Part shown: piece after piece, positions 22,099-33,617 of the stretch | Layout of the letters: each line of letters starts with the position of its first letter | How positions within the stretch are numbered: position 1 is the stretch's first letter | Source: Cyanophora paradoxa | Lineage: Eukaryota > Glaucocystophyceae > Cyanophorales > Cyanophoraceae | NCBI GenBank assembly: GCA_004431415.1 | Contig: QPMI01000614.1 | Location: 1 to 64,000, forward strand | Reading direction: 5' to 3' | DNA length: 64,000 nt | Program-made: the position numbers and the translations under genes | Notes under the pieces: model-generated | Seen by the model: the letters and a program-made list of their open reading frames with translations, nothing else | The model's database searches: none | Told to the model about the DNA's origin: nothing

Positions 22099-24783
22099 AT
22101 GGCGGGCCTAGCCGTCGTGCCCGGCGCCGGCGGCGCTGGGCGCGTGCTCGCAGTCGAAGCGAACGGAAGTAGAGAGCGGAACAACGAGGTTACGCCTGTG
22201 AACGGGGAGGCAGACGTCGAGCAGCTGACACCGCCGCCGAAGCCCGAGGACCCGCCGCGACTCACGGTCCGCACCAAGTACCTTATCTACGCGTCGGTGC
22301 GTCCTCCTGCCACGCAGACGGCGCCGCGGCCGACGTCGACCCCGCCACCGCTCTGGGGGCCAACCGTGCACTTGGCTTCGACGCTCGACCGACGGCTGCC
22401 GCAGGTGACGATGTTCATGCTCGGCGTGCACTTCCCGCGGCCGATGGTGCGCCCCGGCGCGCGCGCCGCGGGGGGCCCGGGGCGGGTTCGAGGGGGGGCG
22501 GCGCGGCAGCTGCCGGGGATGTGCCGCGAGATGTACAGCTTCCCCCCCGACGACGTCGGGTCCGCCCGCCCGCCCTCCCGCCCGCCGCTCCCGGGCCCCG
22601 AACGAACCCGAGGGGGCGGGGCGGGGCGTGCAGCTTCTGCAACGGGGCGATCCTGGCGACGCTGCAGGTCGGCTCCTTCCTCTCCGCCTTCCTCCTCGGC
22701 CACTGGTCCGCCCCCGCCCACGCCCCCGCCCACGCCCCCGCCCCCGCCCCCGCCTCCCCGGCCCCTCACGCCCCCCGCAGCTCGTGCGCCCCGCCCGTCC
22801 GCCGCACGCGAGGGCTCCGGGGCGGCGGGGCGAGCGCGCGCGCGGCAGGGACGTGCTGGGGCGGAAGCCGGTGCTGGTGGTCTCGGTGGCGGCGACGGCG
22901 GTGGCGCTGGGCTCCCTCGGCGCCTTCGACTCCTACTCCTTCGCCCTCGTCGTCCGCCCCGCCCCGCCCCGCCGCGTCCCCACCCTCGCCCCGCCCGGTC
23001 TGACCGACCCGGCCCTGCGCCGCGCCCCGCAGAACCGCTTCCTCGGCGGCTTCCTCGACGGGTGCCGCCACCGCCCCCCCTGCGCCCCTCCCCGCCCTCC
23101 CCCTCTTGCCTGAAGGCGGCGGGGCGACGGCGGGGCGGGGCAGGACGCTGCCGGTGACGAAGGGGTACGTGGCGGACGTGTCTGCGGGGACGGAGCGCTC
23201 GTCGGTGCTCTCCTTCTACGGCGGCCTCTTCGCCCTCTCGCGGACCCTCTCCATCACCCTCGGGGGCCTCCTCTCGCTCCCCAAGTGGGTGGACCCCGCC
23301 GACACCGCCGACTGGGACTGGGTCTCCCCCCACAACTACCCCGACCCCGCCGCCATCCAGTCCGCCCCGCCCCGCCCCGCCCCGTTCCGCCCCGCTCCGC
23401 CCGTCCTTTCTGACGCGGCGGCGCAGGCGGATCCACGCGGCGTCGGGGAGCGGGTACGCGCTGATCTTCGCGCTGGGGAGCCTGCCCTTCGTCGCCCTCC
23501 TCGCCGCCCTCCTCCTCGCCCTCCCGGAGTCCCGCCGCGCCGCCGACGGCTCCCGCCGCCCCGTCACCCCCGCCGCCCTCGGCTCGGCGCTGGGCTCGAT
23601 CTTCGGGACGCTGTGGCGGGGCCTCGGGGTGGTCGTCCGCGACCCCGTCCTCCTCCGCCTCAACGCCATCTACTTCCTCCAGGCGAGCTCCGCCTACCCG
23701 CCTACCCCCCCCCCCCCCTGCCTGAGCCCCCCTCTGCCCCTCAGGCCTTCTCGTACGGCGGCTCGATGCTGGGGCTCGTGCTGTACCCCCTCGCCCCGCT
23801 CCACTCCCGGGGCCTCGCCTTCACCCCCTTCGCCGTCGGCTTCGCCTGGGGCTACAACGGGTGCCCACGTCCTTCCCCCCCATCTCTCCCCCCCTCCCCA
23901 GCTTAGGGGGTACGTGCGGGGCAGGCTGGTGGGGTTCGTGTACCGGCTCTTCTTCTTCGAGCGGCTGCTGGTGCGGCACGGCCTGCGCCGCCTCTACCAG
24001 GCCGGCCTCCTCTGCTTCTTCTGCGGCTGCCTCCTCCTCGTCCTCGAGGCGATGCCCTTCTCCCTGGGGGTGCCCCCCGAGCGCCGCCCCTGGGCCCTCT
24101 CCTACGCCGTCCTCCTCGCCGCCTCCACCTTCTTCGGGCTGGGCTGGATCATGGGCTTCCCCCTGCTGGGCGCCATGCTCTCGCACGCGGCCCCGCGGGA
24201 GTGCCAGGGCCTCGTGCAGGGCGTCGCCGAGTCCCTCGCCGCCCTCGCCAAGGCCGCCGCCCCGGGCCTCCTCGGCGCCCTCTTCTCCGCCTCCCTGCGC
24301 GCCCGCGCCCCGCAGCTCATCTTCGTCGCCGAGTTCGCCATCTACGCCGCCTGCTTCCTCATCTCCCTCACCATCCCCCGCCACGTCGGCGCCCCCACGG
24401 GGGCCACCCCCGCCCCGAGCCCCGCCCCGCCCGACCCCGCCGCCCGCCGCACCGCCGGCGCCGCCGAGGCGGCGGCGGTGCTGACCTTCCCCGCGCGGCG
24501 CTCGGGCTCCATCTCGGACCCCGAGGACCTGCGCTCCGCCCAGGCCGCCGCCGCCGCCCTCCGCGGCCGCCTCGCCCTCTCCCCGCCCGCCCCGGCCTCC
24601 CCGCCCCCGGAGCCGGCCGGGCCCGCGGGGGGCGCCGGCGTGCCCCTCCCCGCCGTGCCGTACCCCGCCACCTCGGAGCAGATCTCGGGCCCGCCGGACC
24701 CCGCGCGCACCGTCGTCCTGCCCCCGACCCACGTCTGGACCACCCCGCAGCGCGGCCCCGCTGGCCGCCGCGGCGGTACCTGA
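22099..24783 (+). CDS. Major facilitator superfamily transporter (12 TM)
   Basis: Start ATG 22099. After a polar N-terminus come VTMFMLGVHFPRPM (TM1), LATLQVGSFLSAFLLGHW and the MFS loop 2-3 motif W-DVLGRKP, then LVVSVAATAVALGSLGAF (TM3), a TM4-5 region NRFLGGFLDG...TKGYVADV, SVLSFYGGLFALSRTL, and a second half from FSYGGSMLGLVLYPLA to IYAACFLISLTIP. At least eight C-rich introns are removed in phase, one (23683-23743) with a GC donor in the context CAG-GCGAGC. The type resembles drug:H+ antiporter or zinc-induced-facilitator-like carriers (DHA1), in which motif A and an N-terminal cytosolic loop are typical. The cytosolic C-terminus is about 130 residues of Pro/Ala/Ser. Substrate not predictable. 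Confidence 0.85.
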
Positions 24784-25807
24784 TCATAAGCGCCTCGCCG
24801 GGCCGCGCGGCGCCCATCTCTAGTTCCAGAATGCATTTTGCACCCGAATTCGGAATCATAGTCCTTGACTCATGATCCACTGAGTCAGAGAATCATGTTT
24901 CAAGTGTAACTTTGATCCCCCCCGAGCCCGGGGCCATCAATGATCATCGGATCTGGGCGACTCGGCGACTCGGCGATGCGGGGGGCCCCGGGCCCGGGGC
25001 TATCAATCATGAATGATTAGGGTGGCCTGATCTGATCATGGATCCTCGGCCATTCAATGATTCCCGGAGAGTCCTGGCCCAGCCCGGCCTGGCAGCCTGG
25101 CAGTGGGTCGCCGAGTCGCTGCCATGCCATGATCATCGGATGCCATGCCATGACCGTCGGACGATGCATGACTCAGTTACTCCCGAGTCCGATATCGATT
25201 CTCTTGGCCCGGCGACGAGGCTCCTTGATGATTTACTGGTCACGGGTTAGAAGTTGATTTGCAAGCCTTCAAGGCTTGACTCCAGTGGCGCCGGGCGCCG
25301 GCAGTGAAGCCCCCCGGGGCCCGCCCGCCGGCCGCGGCCCGCGGCCGCCGGCCGGCGGCCTCGGAACTTCGGAACCGTTGAACTTCGGAAGCTTGCCAAC
25401 TTGCGCATGCAGGCCAAGTTGGCCATGCCGCATGCACCGTGGCACAGTGCTCGAGCTCGAGGCTTCCTGGTCATCACGGTCATGATCATCGGATCATGAT
25501 CACTGATCATGAGTCATGAAACTGAATTCAAAACCGTCAATTCAAGCTGGCCAAGAATTGAAACCTTGAGCACTGCGGCAAGCTGAGCAGGGCCGGCCCG
25601 GCGGGCCTCCGATAGCTAGGCTCCGGGCTCCTTCTCCCCCGCCGTGCCGGTCCCCAACCCCCTGCGCGTGCCATGCCCCCCGCAGCCGTGGCGGGGCAGG
25701 CTTGCACACAATAAAGAGGCCCTTCAAAAAAATTCGCAAGGAGGCAGGGCCCGGCGGGGCGCGAGAAAGCATTGTGCGCATGCCTCTCCAAGAGAGTGGA
25801 GGGCATG
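24784..25807. other. Intergenic region rich in GATC/TGATCA palindromes
   Basis: Convergent 3' region between the MFS gene and the F-box gene. From about 24880 to 25520 it is dense in TGATCA, ATGATC and ATGATCATCGG words, with a doubled CATGCCATG, and has GGGGCCCGGG-type palindromes. No gene is supported. Base composition is nearer to 50-60% GC than the flanking exons. Confidence 0.5.
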
Positions 25808-27742
25808 CTAGCGTCCCCGGGCCTGGCGCTGCATGCGAGGGTCAGGAGAAGGGGCAGGGCAAGCACGGGCACCGACGGGACGCGCCTGCGCGGCCTGGAA
25901 GCGCTGGTGGGCCTCCACCAGCGGCCCCGGCTTCCCGCTCCAGACGTTGCAGAAGATGTCGACGTCGCGCAGGAGCTGGGGCGAGGCGGCGAGGGCGTCG
26001 AGCAGCGCGGGGTACTCCCCCCACTTGTCGGGTAGGAACAGGGAGGCGTGCGCCCCTCGGCGCAGCACGGAGAGCAGCGCCACGAGATCGCCTGCGCGGG
26101 ATGAGCTCGCATTTTCCAAGATAGGGTGTCAGGCAGGGCGTACCGGGAGAGAAGAGCACCAGATCAGTGCTCCAGCCCCAGATCTCGAGCTTTTTCACGC
26201 CCTGAATGAACGCCGCTTCTGCATATGTGGCGTCTCTGGTCAGCCGCAGGGCTCGGGGCAGTTCGGTGACTTCTGAGGCGGCGCATGCGCGTGTACGCAC
26301 CCCGGAGCGCGCGCAGCACATCGGGGGTGAGGCGGCAGCGTTCCAGCTTAAGACTGCGATTGCAGAAAAGCTCGTGACGCGGGACAGGGGGTCGGAGGGG
26401 CCGGGGCGCACCTGCGGACGCCCTGAAGGGCCCCGACAGGCCACTCGAGCGGGAGGCGGCACTTGAGAAGGAACAACTCGGCCCTGAAGCGATCCACCGC
26501 GGCGGGGAGCGCCCCGTACTCCAGAGGGCGATGCACAGTTAGGAGCGAGGTCAGGGCCGCCGGGTCCGCCAGGTCCATCACGAGGGCTGGATCACTGAGG
26601 AAGCCCGGGCGCGCTGCTCTGCGGATGTGGACGCTCTGGCAGCTCACGCCGCCCGCGGCCAGCACGCCCGTGGACGCGGCGTCGAGGACGGCGCTACGGA
26701 TGCGCCGCAGCGCGGGGAGGGCGGCGACGAGGGCGCGCGCGTCTTGGCCCTCGCCAGACAACAGGTCTTTCATGTGCGTGCCGAGCCGCTCAATGGCCAA
26801 GTGCTTGCCGCCCGCGCCGATGGAGCCGATGATAACCCACAGGCGGGATGCATGAGCGAAACGAAGGGTAAGGGGGGTTAGCGAAAGGGCTGGGCGGCCG
26901 CAGGCGGACTCACATTGGTCGAGCACTCGTCGACGCCTCCGATGAAAAGGTCGCGGAGGCCGGGGGCAGACTCGGCGAGCCTCAAAGAGCGCAGGATCGT
27001 GTACGTCTTGACATGAACGACGAGAGTCTGCAGCGAGGGCGGGGCGGCTCGCATCACTCTCCACAGCGTGAGCTCAGGCGTCGACTTGGTCGGTCTAGGG
27101 ACCAGGCTGGACGCGTAGAGATAGAGACAACGAAGCCCAGCGAAGCGTGGTGCCTGCACGAGCGCGATCGCCTCCTGAACGGACAGCGGACGGATCCCCA
27201 AGTACGCTGGCGGCTGGCACCCCCGCGGCGTCGGCCAGCCGCCGGACCGCCGCGCTGCCGCACGCTGAACTTCTTCATCCTGCCATTGCTGGACGTCTGC
27301 GACCACCCTGCGCGCGCGCCGAGGCATCAGCGATCTGCGATTTGATGAGAGCAACGTGAAATGGACGCACCACAAAGTGAGCATGGGATTCAGATCGGGA
27401 GAGCAAGCGACTGCTCTCCACCTCCGGCAGACAGCGCTCGCAGCGCGCAGGTCGCGTGCTTCGAGGAGCGAGAAGATTTTGGCGAGCACATCGTCGGCCA
27501 CGGCGCCCGGGCTGCTGTGCTGCTCGTAGTCGCGGTACTCGTCATCGTACTCGCGATATAAGACCGCCGGCGCCTGCGTGTGAGAGGAGAGTCAGAGGGG
27601 GTGTGCGCGACAATTCAAATTGTCTCACCGCCGCCGGCGACGCCGGCGCCGGCGACGCCGCCGCCGGCGCTGATTTCAGCTGGGAATCCGAAGCCCTCGC
27701 AATAGAGAGCCTCGTCCGCTTGCTCACGGGCTCGTCGCGCAT
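25808..27742 (-). CDS. F-box protein with leucine-rich C-terminal part
   Basis: The ATG at 27742 starts MRDEPVSKRTRLSIAR. The first exon ends at a GTGAGA donor and joins, in phase 0, an acidic YREYDDEYRDYEQ stretch and the F-box VADDVLAKIFSLLEARDLRA...CRRWRAVA. Downstream exons carry LRR-like units: LRCLYLYASSL, LQTLVVHVKTYTILRSLRL, LRDLFIGGVDEC, SVHIRRAARPG, LKLERCRLTPDVLRAL, VKKLEIWGWST and LLRDVDIFCNVWSG. It probably acts as a substrate receptor of an SCF ligase (inference). Introns include GTGCGCCCC and ordinary GTGCGT/GGTACG donors. It is divergent from CCZ1, with 159 bp between start codons. The last exon's tail, rich in Arg/Pro, is weakly supported. Confidence 0.7.
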
Positions 27743-27901
27743 CGAACTTGGCCTTCAGGTACCCCGGCCTGCACCGCCCTGGTCCGCCCAGGTCCGTCCT
27801 TTGACTCGCGTGGCGTACGCGTGGCGGCAACGTTGAGCGCGACTCTGCAAGACCAGCTCTGCAAGCCAGCGCGGCGGGCCAGCGCGTTCCGGAGCCCCGG
27901 A
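27743..27901. promoter_or_regulatory. Short divergent promoter region
   Basis: 159 bp between the ATG of the F-box gene and the ATG of CCZ1, which face away from each other, so shared regulation is likely. No TATA element seen. Confidence 0.35.
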
Positions 27902-29993
27902 ATGGCGGCGTGCACGATCGGGGCGCTCATCGCGCACCTGGTCGTGTACGATGAAGCGCTCGGCCGCCGCGAGGAGGACGAGGAGGAGCGCGTTCTGTAC
28001 CACTTCCCGGAGGACGCGCCGCTCGCAGACCAGCTCCGCAACGTCGGCGTTAGCATGGGCCTGCGCGGCTTCGCGGGGTCCGTCTGCGCCGCTCGAGCCC
28101 AGCGGGGCCTGCGCGTCGCCGACCCGGCGGCGCAGGTCGTTCTCGGAGCGGCCGTGCCGGGCGGTGCGGACGGAGAAGCTGCTGTACCTTTTCAACCAGT
28201 GCGAGGGCACCATCTGCATGTCGATGGTGTGCCCGTGCGCCCGCGCGGGCCCGGCGCGCGCCCCGCGACCGAGCCGGCAGGCGCTGCGGCTGGCGGGGGC
28301 GGGCGAGGGCGGCGTGCCCGACTCGGCGGTCCTCATCCTGCACCAGGCCTACACGCTCTTCACGGCACGCGCCCGCCCCCGCCGCCGCCGCCCCGCCGCG
28401 GCGCGGCGCCGCTGAGCGCGGGGCAGCTCTTCAACGGGCGGTGCGGGGACGTGGTGGCGGGGGCGGGCGGGAACGTGGCGGCGCTGCGGGGCCGGCTGGG
28501 GACGTTCCTCTCGCACTTCGTCGGGCTCGCCCGCACCGCCGCCTTCACCCTCCTCGACGCCTTCGACGGTGCCCGCCCCGCCCCGGCCCCCGCCCTGGCC
28601 CTCCCCGCGAGGCGACGGGGCCGGCAGCGGTGCCGCACGTGCCGGTGGAGCGCGGAGAGTACCTCGCTGCCCAGTCCGCCTTCAACTGGGCCCAGGCCGC
28701 CGTCCCCGTCCGCCCCGCCCGCCCCTCCCCGCCCCGCCGCGGGGCCGACGGGGGCGGCCTGCGGGCGGGGCAGGGTGTGCGGGGCGGGGCGGTGCTGCTG
28801 GACGAGGCGGTGGCGTGGAGCGACTTGCCGGCCGACGACCTTCACGCCCTCCACCTCTACGCCTCCTGGTGCCTCCGCTGGCCCCCGGTCCGCCCCGCCC
28901 GCCTGCCCCGCACCGCACCGCACGCCACGCCGCCCACGCGCGCCCCCGCAGGCCGGCTCCGCGCCCCGCTCGATGCAGGCGCCGCTCGGCACCCTCGCCC
29001 CCTCGGACCACCGCCTGCTGTGCGCGCGCCGGCACCCCGCCGCGCGCGGGCGGGGCCCGACGCGGGGTTGCAGGGTGTCGCTGCGGGGGAGGGACGGGGC
29101 GGGGCGGGAGGAGCTGGTGGCGGGGGCGCTGCAGCCGGCCCTCCACCTCCCCTCCGCCATGGGGCCCGCCCCTCCCACTCCTTCCTCGTCTTCACCGTCC
29201 GCCCCCGCCCCGCCCCGCCCCGCCCCGCCCCGCGGCCTGCGACGGGGCGGGTGCGGGGGCAGCACGGGCGGACGACGGCGCTGCTCGTGGTCGAGGGCCG
29301 CGCCTCCGACGCCGAGGTCGTCGCCCTCGGGTCCGCCCCCCCGCCCGCCTCCCGCCCCGCCCACTTGCGGGGACCCGGCCGAGGCGGGCGGGGCGCAGGG
29401 AGGGGATGGCGGCACAGCTCGGGCCCCTCAACGCCGCCCTCGCCCGCGCCTGCCCCGTCCCCTACGCCCTCCCCGCCTCCGCCCCGGGTGCGGCCCCGCC
29501 CCCCGCCTCCCCCTGGAGCGCGGCTACAGCTCGCGGCAGGGCCGGGGGCGGCTCGCGCTTCGTGTTCGTGGACCACGAGCGGCGGGTGCTGGTGACCTCG
29601 CTGCCGCGGGGCCCGCGGCACAGCCCCGCGGAGGCCCCCGCCGCGCCGGCGGCGCCGGCGGAGCTCGCGCGCGTGGCCGACGAGCTCCTCCGCGACGTCC
29701 GGTGCCCCGCCCCGCGCCCCGCGCCCCGCGCCCGTCGCTCGGCGGCTGCGTGACCCCCGTGGCGGGGCGGGGCGGGCAGGGGCCGGGGCGGGGCGGTGGA
29801 GGAGGCGTGCGTGAAGACGCGGGGCGGGGCGTGGGCGCTGGCGCGGCGGAGCGGGGCGCGGGAGCTGCTCGTGCTCTTCGACGCCAAGAACGCCGACATC
29901 GCCGACCTCTCCCACGCCGCCGCCCGCCTCGCCGCCGCCCTCCTCCCCGTGCCCCTGCCCCCGGCCCCCGCCCGCGAGCCCCTCACCTGCTAG
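27902..29993 (+). CDS. CCZ1: Vacuolar fusion protein CCZ1 homologue
   Basis: CCZ1 and MON1 form the guanine-nucleotide exchange factor that activates Rab7 during endosome-to-vacuole maturation. The start MAACTIGALIAHLVVYDEALG followed by VLYHFPEDAPLADQLRNVG is the first longin-domain segment of CCZ1. Intron 28078-28135 restores FSERPCRAVRTEKLLYLFN, aligning to the conserved HTEK motif, and the next exons give AVLILHQAYTLF and LFNGRCGDVV. The intron 28365-28426 probably uses a GC donor (ACG-GCACGC). Several further C-rich introns follow, up to a final exon with LLVLFDAKNADIADLSHAAARL and the stop at 29993. The middle third is poorly resolved because introns and Pro/Ala-rich exons look alike. 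A GTG at 27821 in the same frame is not taken as the start. Confidence 0.8.
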
Positions 29994-30526
29994 CGCCCCT
30001 GTAGCCCCTCGTCGCAATTCCCCGAGTTAGCCTGCCGCTCTCAGAGTCTGTTGCTATTGGCGCGCGCTGGCCGGATGCGCTATGTAGCTAGCGCTCTGAT
30101 GGCGCCGCGCTCCTAAAGAGGCCTGCAGTTGAGAGATGGACAGGGGAAGGAGTATGCGCCATCAGAACTGCGCGCGCACTGTGGCCGCGCCGCGGCGGCT
30201 GCCGGCCGGCGGCCGGCGGCCGGCCGGCGCCATAGGTGAAACCTCGGACCAGGAATCGAACCCGCATTGCGGGAGCCAAAAGAACTTTCGGAAGCCAAAA
30301 ACAAGCAGCGCAAAGCATTCCAGGCAGACAACAGCACGATTCCAGGTGGCGGGGCGAAAGTGCACGATCTCGCTTGAGAAGCTTGCCCCTAGCTCAACGA
30401 GCGCTGCTTCCGAGCGCTGAGGCCAGCGTGGCAGGATTCTCAACGCTTCCCCGTTAGCTATACGCATCAAAGAAGCCGTCTAAGTGGCCAAAGCCGACCC
30501 AAGCCGGCGACTGCCCCCGTCCAGGA
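29994..30526. other. Intergenic region with a tRNA-like B-box
   Basis: No gene. On the minus strand near 30250-30275 there is GGTTCGATTCC, an exact RNA polymerase III B-box, but no matching acceptor stem or A-box at the right distance. A GCCGGCCGGCGGCCGG palindromic run lies just left of it. Confidence 0.4.
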
Positions 30527-31731
30527 ATGGCCGCAGTTCTTGCCGAGCACTCCTGGGATGCGGCCGGTGCAGCGCCGCCCGCGGAAGCCAACGAACCGCT
30601 GCTGGACGACGACCCGCTGCTGGATCTGCTCGACCACGAGCCATTCCTCGCCTCGCCGCTGCCCGTCGTGCCCGCCCCGCGCTGGGTCTCGACGAGCTGG
30701 TCAAGGCCGGGCTCTGCGGGCCCGCGGGGGCTGAGGCCCGGCAGCGCGGCTCTCTCGCGAAGCCAGCCGGACCTCGCCGGGATCCCCGTCCTGCCCGACT
30801 CGACCACGCGCTCTTTGGACCTTTCGTTCAGGTTCGCCGCCGTGCGACTCGCGCGCGGCTTGGGGCCGACGGCGGGGCCAGAGACGTGCTGCTGGCGGTG
30901 CACGGGCAGCCGGCGCCGCTGCCGTCGATGGAGACGAGCGCGCTCATGCGCAAGCACAGCGTCCAGGAGCTCATCGCCCGCACGGGGCCCGCCGCCGACC
31001 TCCCCCTCGCCCGGTGCGCCCCCACAGCCCCGAGCGAGAGCCGTCTCTACTCCCCGGTCACGGTCCGACGCGGGGGGCCAGGCGGCGGCCGACGTCGGCG
31101 GCGCCGGGGCCGCGCGAGGTGGCGCAGCGGCGCGAGCTGCTCGTCTCGCGGTCGGACGTCGGCTCGCGGTACCCCAGCAACGGGTACAAGGCCTACCTCT
31201 CGGCCACCAGCGCCCTCTCCTTCCACCCGCCCCCGCCCCCGGAGCCCCTCCCGGGCTCCGACACCCGCTACTCCTTCCAGCCCTGGGTCCGCCGCCCCCG
31301 CCCCGCCCCTCCCCCCGCCCCGCCGCCCCGCCCCGAGCGAGCCGCCGCGCAGGGCGGAACGGGCCGCAAGCAGCGGGAGATCCGGCGGATGATTCAGTGG
31401 AGCCAGGTGCGCGGGCCGGCGTGGCGGGGGCGGGGCGGGGGGCGGGCTCTGAGGGCGGGGGCAGAGCCAGCGGCGGGAGGTGCGGGAGACGACGGCGGTC
31501 TCGGCGGCGCACTTCAAGGGCTTCTCCCCGGCCCGCGCCCTCGCCCTCGTCACCCGCGGCGCCCCCGCCCCCGTCTCCCCCGCCGGCCCCGCCCACGCCC
31601 CCAACGCCAACCCCAGCCGGCCCCAGAGCGCCGCCCCGGGCCGGCCGCAGAGCGCCGCGCCCGGCCGGCCGGCGAGCGCGGGGCCTGCGCGGCCGCAGAG
31701 CGCGGGTCCAAGCCCCGGCGGGCACCCCTAA
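30527..31731 (+). CDS. Unidentified protein with C-terminal RPQSA repeats
   Basis: The ATG at 30527 starts MAAVLAEHSWDAAGA, with an acidic LLDDDPLLDLLDHEPFL segment. Removing a GTTCGCC...CCAG intron near 30833-30882 joins SLDLSF to RDVLLAVHGQPAPLPSMETS in phase. Further C-rich introns precede REVAQRRELLVSRSDVG, SNGYKAYLSATSALSF, RKQREIRRMIQWSQ and AHFKGFSPARALALVTRG. The tail repeats RPQSAAPG and ends at 31731. I recognise no domain. Such Arg-Pro-x-Ser-Ala tails occur in some ciliary and cytoskeletal proteins, which is only suggestive. It converges on GPI8, with about 85 bp between stop codons. Confidence 0.5.
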
Positions 31732-31816
31732 TGGCGAGCGGGGATGTCCTGTATTCTACGCTATGCTGTTGAGAGTGGAGGGGGCGGGGGCAGGGGCGGG
31801 GGCCGGGGCCGGGGGC

Positions 31817-33510
31817 TCAGTGGGGCAGCTTGGGCCCGGGGTCGGCGAGGGCCTTGAAGTCGGCGGCGGCGGTGCGGAGGTAGGCGAGGAGCTCGGGGCC
31901 CAGCGCCAGCGCCGCCACCGCGCACATCGCGAACACCGTCGGCCCCGAGAAGAGCTCCAGCGGCTCCACGAACGGCGGCGGCCGCCGCGGCCGCCGCGGT
32001 AGCGACGCCGCCGGCGTGGGCGCGGGGCCGGGGCGGCGCGGGGGCGGGGCGGGCGGGGTACGCGAAGGGCATGATCTCCAGGGAGGTGACGGAGCCGAAG
32101 AACTCGGTGACGAGCACCTGCCCGCCCGTCGCGCCGGGCCCGGGCCCGGCGAGGGGGCGGGGGCGCGCGCGCCTGGTCGATGCGGCGGGGGTACAGGTCC
32201 GTGCGGTACTCGGGGGTGGAGTGGAGGAAGCCGGGGTCGTAGGAGGTGAACTGGGGGCGGTCAGGGGGGGACAAGGGGCGGGCGGGGCGGGGCGGGGCCG
32301 CACGAGCTGGGCGAGGGTGTCACGGGAGTCGATGTTGACGGAGGAGAAGAACTGCGCGGGCCGCGTCGGGGCGGGGGAGAAGGGCGGGGCGGGGCGAGGG
32401 GCAGGGGGCACGTTGAGGGTGTGGTAGGTGAAGCGGTCGACTGTGGAGAGGCCGAGGCGCGCGTCGTTGTTGTACGAGTACGACGACTGGCCCAGCTGCG
32501 ACGACCCGATCGAGAGCACGCCCGGCGAGTACATCTGCGAAACCCCTCGGATCGGGCGGGCACGGCGCGGGGCGGGGCGGGGCGGGGCGGGGCCGGCGCA
32601 CGTGCTTGGCAAGGGTGGCGGCCTGGCAGGTGTCCGACACGAAGAGCACCTCCCCGTAGCTGCCGCCCGCCTCGGCGGGGGCCGGCGGGCGGGGCGGGGG
32701 CGGGGCGGGGCGGACCGGCCGGCCTGGCGGGCCTGCTCGAGGGCGTCGGCGATGTCCCAGCTGTGGATCTCCTCCACGTCCTGCCGCCAGCTCGGGCGTC
32801 GCGCCGCGGGGCGGGCGGGCGGGCGGGCGGGCGGGCCTGGAACTTGAGGAACTCGTCGCCGCCGTGGCCGGTCATGAAGAGGAGCACTTTCGAGTGCCGG
32901 TCCGTCAGCAGTCGCTTCGACCGCGGCACGTCCGCCGTGTGCCGCCCTGCGCGCGCCCCCGCGTCGGCGCGGGGCGGGGCGGGGCGGGGCGGGGGCGGCG
33001 GGGCGGGCCCTGGATGAGGCGGACGAAGTTCTCGACGGTGACGTCGTAGCCGCGGTAGTCGACCTCCGCGTCGTCCGTGTAGAGGTTCAGCGAGTGCGCG
33101 TCGTCGTTGAAGATCTCCCCGAAGCGCCCGTTCCGCGCGTTGCACGCCATGTCGTCCGAGAGCATCAGAATGATCTGGCTGTCGGGGATCCCCAGCCGCT
33201 TCACCGTGTAGTAGATCGACAGCGCGTTCGCCACGTGCCTGTAGTTGAACCAGAACCGCGACGTGCAGACCTGCGCCGCGCGCTCGGCCGCTGTAGCGCC
33301 CCGCAAGCCGCGCCCGGGCGAGCGCACGATCACGGCCCAGTTGTTCACGCTGGCGGACTGCCCGAAGAAACTGTAGATCGCGTCGCTCGCCTGCAGCGCC
33401 ACGGCTTCGCCCGAGCCGTCGGCCGCGGTGTCCGCCGCGCCCTCGTCCGCCGCCGCCGCCGCGCCCAGCGCCAGCAGGGCGAGTAGGGCCAGCGCGGCAC
33501 GCGCCGCCAT
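31817..33510 (-). CDS. PIGK: GPI-anchor transamidase catalytic subunit (GPI8/PIGK)
   Basis: The C13-family cysteine protease that cleaves a protein's C-terminal signal in the ER and attaches the GPI anchor, as part of the PIGK-PIGT-PIGS-GAA1 complex. The start ATG at 33510 gives a signal peptide ([15 protein letters not shown]). Then come [46 protein letters not shown] and [11 protein letters not shown]. The catalytic His lies in [14 protein letters not shown] and the catalytic Cys in [37 protein letters not shown] and [18 protein letters not shown] follow. A C-terminal hydrophobic segment ([15 protein letters not shown]) fits the single membrane anchor. Seven or so C-rich introns are removed. 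Stop at 31817. Both catalytic residues are present, so the enzyme should be active. Confidence 0.93.
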
Positions 33511-33617
33511 GGCTGGGCCGGTTTGGCTGGGCCGGGCTTCTTCTTGAGTCCCGGTACCCCGCCAAGCTGAGCGTCGCGTTCTGGCAGCCCAAGCAGCGAC
33601 TCGACACAGCAGACGAG
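33511..33617. promoter_or_regulatory. Short divergent promoter between PIGK and COQ3
   Basis: 107 bp separate two well-supported divergent start codons. Probably a shared promoter; no TATA box visible. Confidence 0.4.
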
